Source of the DNA: Enterovibrio coralii
Lineage (GTDB): Bacteria; Pseudomonadota; Gammaproteobacteria; Enterobacterales; Vibrionaceae
DNA length: 59,969 nt
Assembly: GCF_001559595.1 (NCBI RefSeq)
Contig: NZ_LNTY01000015.1
Span: 1-59,969, forward strand
Reading direction: 5' to 3'
Under the pieces are notes generated by a model. It searched no databases. It saw nothing but the letters and a program-made list of their open reading frames with translations, and was not told the DNA's origin. Position 1 is the stretch's first letter; the number at the start of each line of letters is the position of its first letter. The position numbers were made by a program, and so were the translations under genes. This document shows positions 58,305 through 59,969 of the stretch, one piece after another.

Positions 58305-58694
58305 CTATAAATACGCTAAGTGCTCCCGAAGCACTTCGATAGACTGCACACCCAACCCACTACTCACCCAGCCAAACTTGTCGCCTTTAAATCTTGGAAA
58401 GATGTGCAAGTGATAATGCGACAGCTCATTAAAACTGCCATTGTTTTGGATAAAGGAAATCCCATCCGGCTGGAACGCCTTCTCAATGCGACGGTATAAG
58501 TCTTTCGCTACAGTATGAATTTCAGCGGCAATGCTATCTGGCAGATCGACAAGGTTTTCATACGCCACTTTTGGGCAAATAAGAATGTGCCCGAAGTTAA
58601 TCGGGTCGTGATCAGCAAACGCGATGACGTGTTTTGATTCGTACACAATCGCAGCATCGATTTGGCGAGAGACGATTTGTTCTACGATGGTCAT
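58305..58694 (-). CDS. HIT-family nucleotide-binding hydrolase
   Basis: About 129 residues from MTIVEQIVSRQIDAAIVYE; a longer frame starts at 58727. The histidine triad is HYHLHIFPR. DHDPINFGHILICPK is the usual N-terminal segment. HIT proteins hydrolyse nucleoside phosphoramidates or dinucleotides. The short C-terminus (LREHLAYL) follows a variant GWVSSGLG stretch. Confidence 0.88.
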   Translation of the reverse strand: MTIVEQIVSRQIDAAIVYESKHVIAFADHDPINFGHILICPKVAYENLVDLPDSIAAEIHTVAKDLYRRIEKAFQPDGISFIQNNGSFNELSHYHLHIFPRFKGDKFGWVSSGLGVQSIEVLREHLAYL

Positions 58695-58821
58695 GAGTGT
58701 TTTCTTTGGTTTTGGTGATGTGTCCATTAAATTGGGGGAGATCCAGCGTCCGTTTAAATGACTTAAAACAGAGCGAAATATGTGTTTCTCCAGTCAAATT
58801 CGATTCTAATTGTTTAGAAAC

Positions 58822-59019
58822 TCAAAGCAAAACTTGAAAAACTCGAAATACACCTAACACAATCATTGCTCCCCCACAGACTTTTAAAAGTTTTCCGTTC
58901 CTAAATACCCAATCGGCATATAAAGATTCGGATTTAAAGTTCGTCGGCTTCTTTGTTGCGACATTATAAAAAAAGCAACCCACAATAATTGCAACTATTC
59001 CATTCACTAATTCATACAT
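58822..59019 (-). CDS. Small membrane protein, possibly an integron cassette gene
   Basis: 65 residues with two hydrophobic segments (LVNGIVAIIVGCFFYNV and KVCGGAMIVLGVFRVFQVL). The DNA is more AT-rich than the core genes and it lies just beyond a candidate attC. I do not recognise the family. Confidence 0.6.
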   Translation of the reverse strand: MYELVNGIVAIIVGCFFYNVATKKPTNFKSESLYADWVFRNGKLLKVCGGAMIVLGVFRVFQVLL

Positions 59020-59110
59020 ATGGTAAACATTCCTATATAACTAACCAGAGCCTCTGGTGCGTGTAAGGCAGGGATTCTACTATAACAGTCAAGTATTGGC
59101 ATCAACGGTT

Positions 59111-59234
59111 AACGCCTGCATAACACGTTTTCCACGATACAGACCTAACTGAACTTTAATGCCTTAATCGCTGAAACTAAAGGCAATCTGACAACGCCGA
59201 GTGTGGCAAATCGTGTTGATGCATTTGTTATATG
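59111..59234 (-). other. Candidate integron attC site (VCR-like)
   Basis: On the minus strand, right after the stop of the gene at 59264-59944, the sequence starts TATAACAAATGCATCAACACG and ends CGTGTTATGCAGGCGTTAAC. The two ends form the imperfect inverted repeat expected of attC (TAAC..TGCAT..AACACG on both arms), about 125 bp long with further inner pairing. The ends closely resemble Vibrio cholerae VCR ends (TATAACAAACGC... / ...GGCGTTA). No integrase gene is in the window. Confidence 0.6.
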
Positions 59235-59263
59235 TGCTACTAAATTGCTAGTTTTTAAAACGT

Positions 59264-59944
59264 TTAATTAACTGATTTAGTATCTATATCCAAAAACTGT
59301 TCAATGGAAATAAAATTAGTATCTAAATTTAACCATTCAAAGTTAAGGGACATCCCTAGAAGATCATTAGATATAGATTTAATCTCTAACCTCATTGCTT
59401 CTTCAAAATCCATTTTTCCATCTAAACAAATTGAATATCTATTTTCCCATTTTTCAACAGTATCAATATTAAACTCAGAATTGGTCAAATTTGTGTATTG
59501 TAATAAATGAATTGCACGGTTTGAGCAAGTAACTATACGATTAGTCAAATCTTTATGTTTATTATTATTTAATGATTCAACAATTAGTGATTGTTTAATT
59601 AATCGTTGCAACTCATTATCAAAATCTTGAAGATTTTTGACGGCTTGTTTCTCCCATTCTTCCGGAATTTTAAATTCTTCCCCATTTTTATAACAGGTTT
59701 GAATGGCTTGAATAGTTAACCCACTAATAGAATATTGAAACTCACAATACTTAACCCCTTTCATATAAACATCAAGCATATTACTAACTAACTGATTTTT
59801 AAGTTGGAAGTGATTTTCGCTAAACCACTCATTTTTTGCTTTCCATGCAACAAAAACAGCTATACAAGTAGCTATACCACTTAACATTGAACCTAGTTGG
59901 CCTAGCTCATTTAGATCAAAGTTAATCATTGATAATAAATCCAA
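59264..59944 (-). CDS. AT-rich hypothetical protein, probable integron cassette cargo
   Basis: 226 residues with one N-terminal hydrophobic helix (LGSMLSGIATCIAVFVAW) and a long helical, Asn/Lys-rich cytoplasmic part. The DNA is much more AT-rich than the rest of the window. It has no recognisable motif. The VCR-like attC downstream and the compositional shift suggest a captured cassette. A similar arrangement (short helix, then a helical domain) occurs in some uncharacterised defence-type effectors, but there is no specific evidence for that here. Confidence 0.7.
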   Translation of the reverse strand: MDLLSMINFDLNELGQLGSMLSGIATCIAVFVAWKAKNEWFSENHFQLKNQLVSNMLDVYMKGVKYCEFQYSISGLTIQAIQTCYKNGEEFKIPEEWEKQAVKNLQDFDNELQRLIKQSLIVESLNNNKHKDLTNRIVTCSNRAIHLLQYTNLTNSEFNIDTVEKWENRYSICLDGKMDFEEAMRLEIKSISNDLLGMSLNFEWLNLDTNFISIEQFLDIDTKSVN

Positions 59945-59969
59945 AACTTACCTCTACAGATAAAGCATA

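Noticed and set aside
59264..59944. Calling the AT-rich gene an antiphage effector
   Set aside because: A short N-terminal helix and a helical domain are not specific. No catalytic motif or known defence partner is visible.
1..59969. CRISPR array, tRNA, rRNA, prophage or IS element
   Set aside because: No regularly spaced identical repeats with unique spacers, no cloverleaf or rRNA-like sequence, and no transposase, integrase or phage structural gene were seen. The only tandem repeats are the linker and module repeats in the GH17 gene.

Overview
The window (about 60 kb, moderate GC) looks like chromosomal DNA of a Vibrionaceae member, most likely Vibrio or a close genus such as Enterovibrio or Grimontia. 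The reasons are gene content (DUF3332 and DUF2986 proteins, a tnaC-tnaA-permease locus, an rbsDACBKR operon, a proXWV-type ABC system) and a VCR-like integron attC site at the right edge. The genus is an inference. No rRNA, tRNA, CRISPR array or insertion sequence was seen.

Layout. 1-9226: a beta-1,3-glucan (laminarin) locus. A very large exported GH17 lipoprotein with seven copies of a putative carbohydrate-binding module runs off the left edge. It is divergent from a LamB-type porin and a GH16 lipoprotein, with two GAAAGCGCTTTC operators in the shared promoter region. 9385-16053: a YebC paralogue, small conserved proteins, a LysR regulator, a LysE exporter, two tandem hexapeptide acetyltransferases, a methyltransferase and an acetyltransferase. 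16330-23744: small proteins, a double NTF2-like protein, an LtrA protein, a DUF3626 protein, a LysR regulator divergent from a pirin/YcaC operon, and a GNAT. 23746-30749: the ribose operon rbsD-A-C-B-K-R with a translationally coupled patatin-like gene at its end and two RbsR-type operators upstream. 31831-39609: an NhaC-type antiporter with a structured leader, then a three-gene operon (carrier-less amino-acid adenylation enzyme, TmpA/ferric-reductase-like membrane protein, crotonase), then an HlyD/DUF2955 efflux pair. 39755-42846: tryptophan catabolism (TnaC leader peptide, tryptophanase, aromatic amino acid permease). 42886-49048: a two-component system divergent from proXWV. 49170-58727: assorted genes including an HBM-type chemoreceptor, a GAF plus degenerate GGDEF protein, an SMR exporter and a HIT protein. 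58822-59944: two AT-rich cassette-like genes around a candidate attC.

Quality note. At least fourteen otherwise normal genes are interrupted by single-base deletions, many of them shortening a short homopolymer. Where I could compare the frames on both sides, the shift is always -1 and the downstream frame continues the same protein family. I read these as systematic sequencing or assembly errors, not gene decay, and I annotate the genes across them.

The most interesting candidate system is the adenylation / TmpA-like / crotonase operon (33516-37285). It resembles a split version of fungal proteins that fuse an adenylation domain to a membrane flavo-oxidoreductase, and its product is unknown to me. 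The multi-module GH17 protein and the integron-cassette edge are the next best leads.
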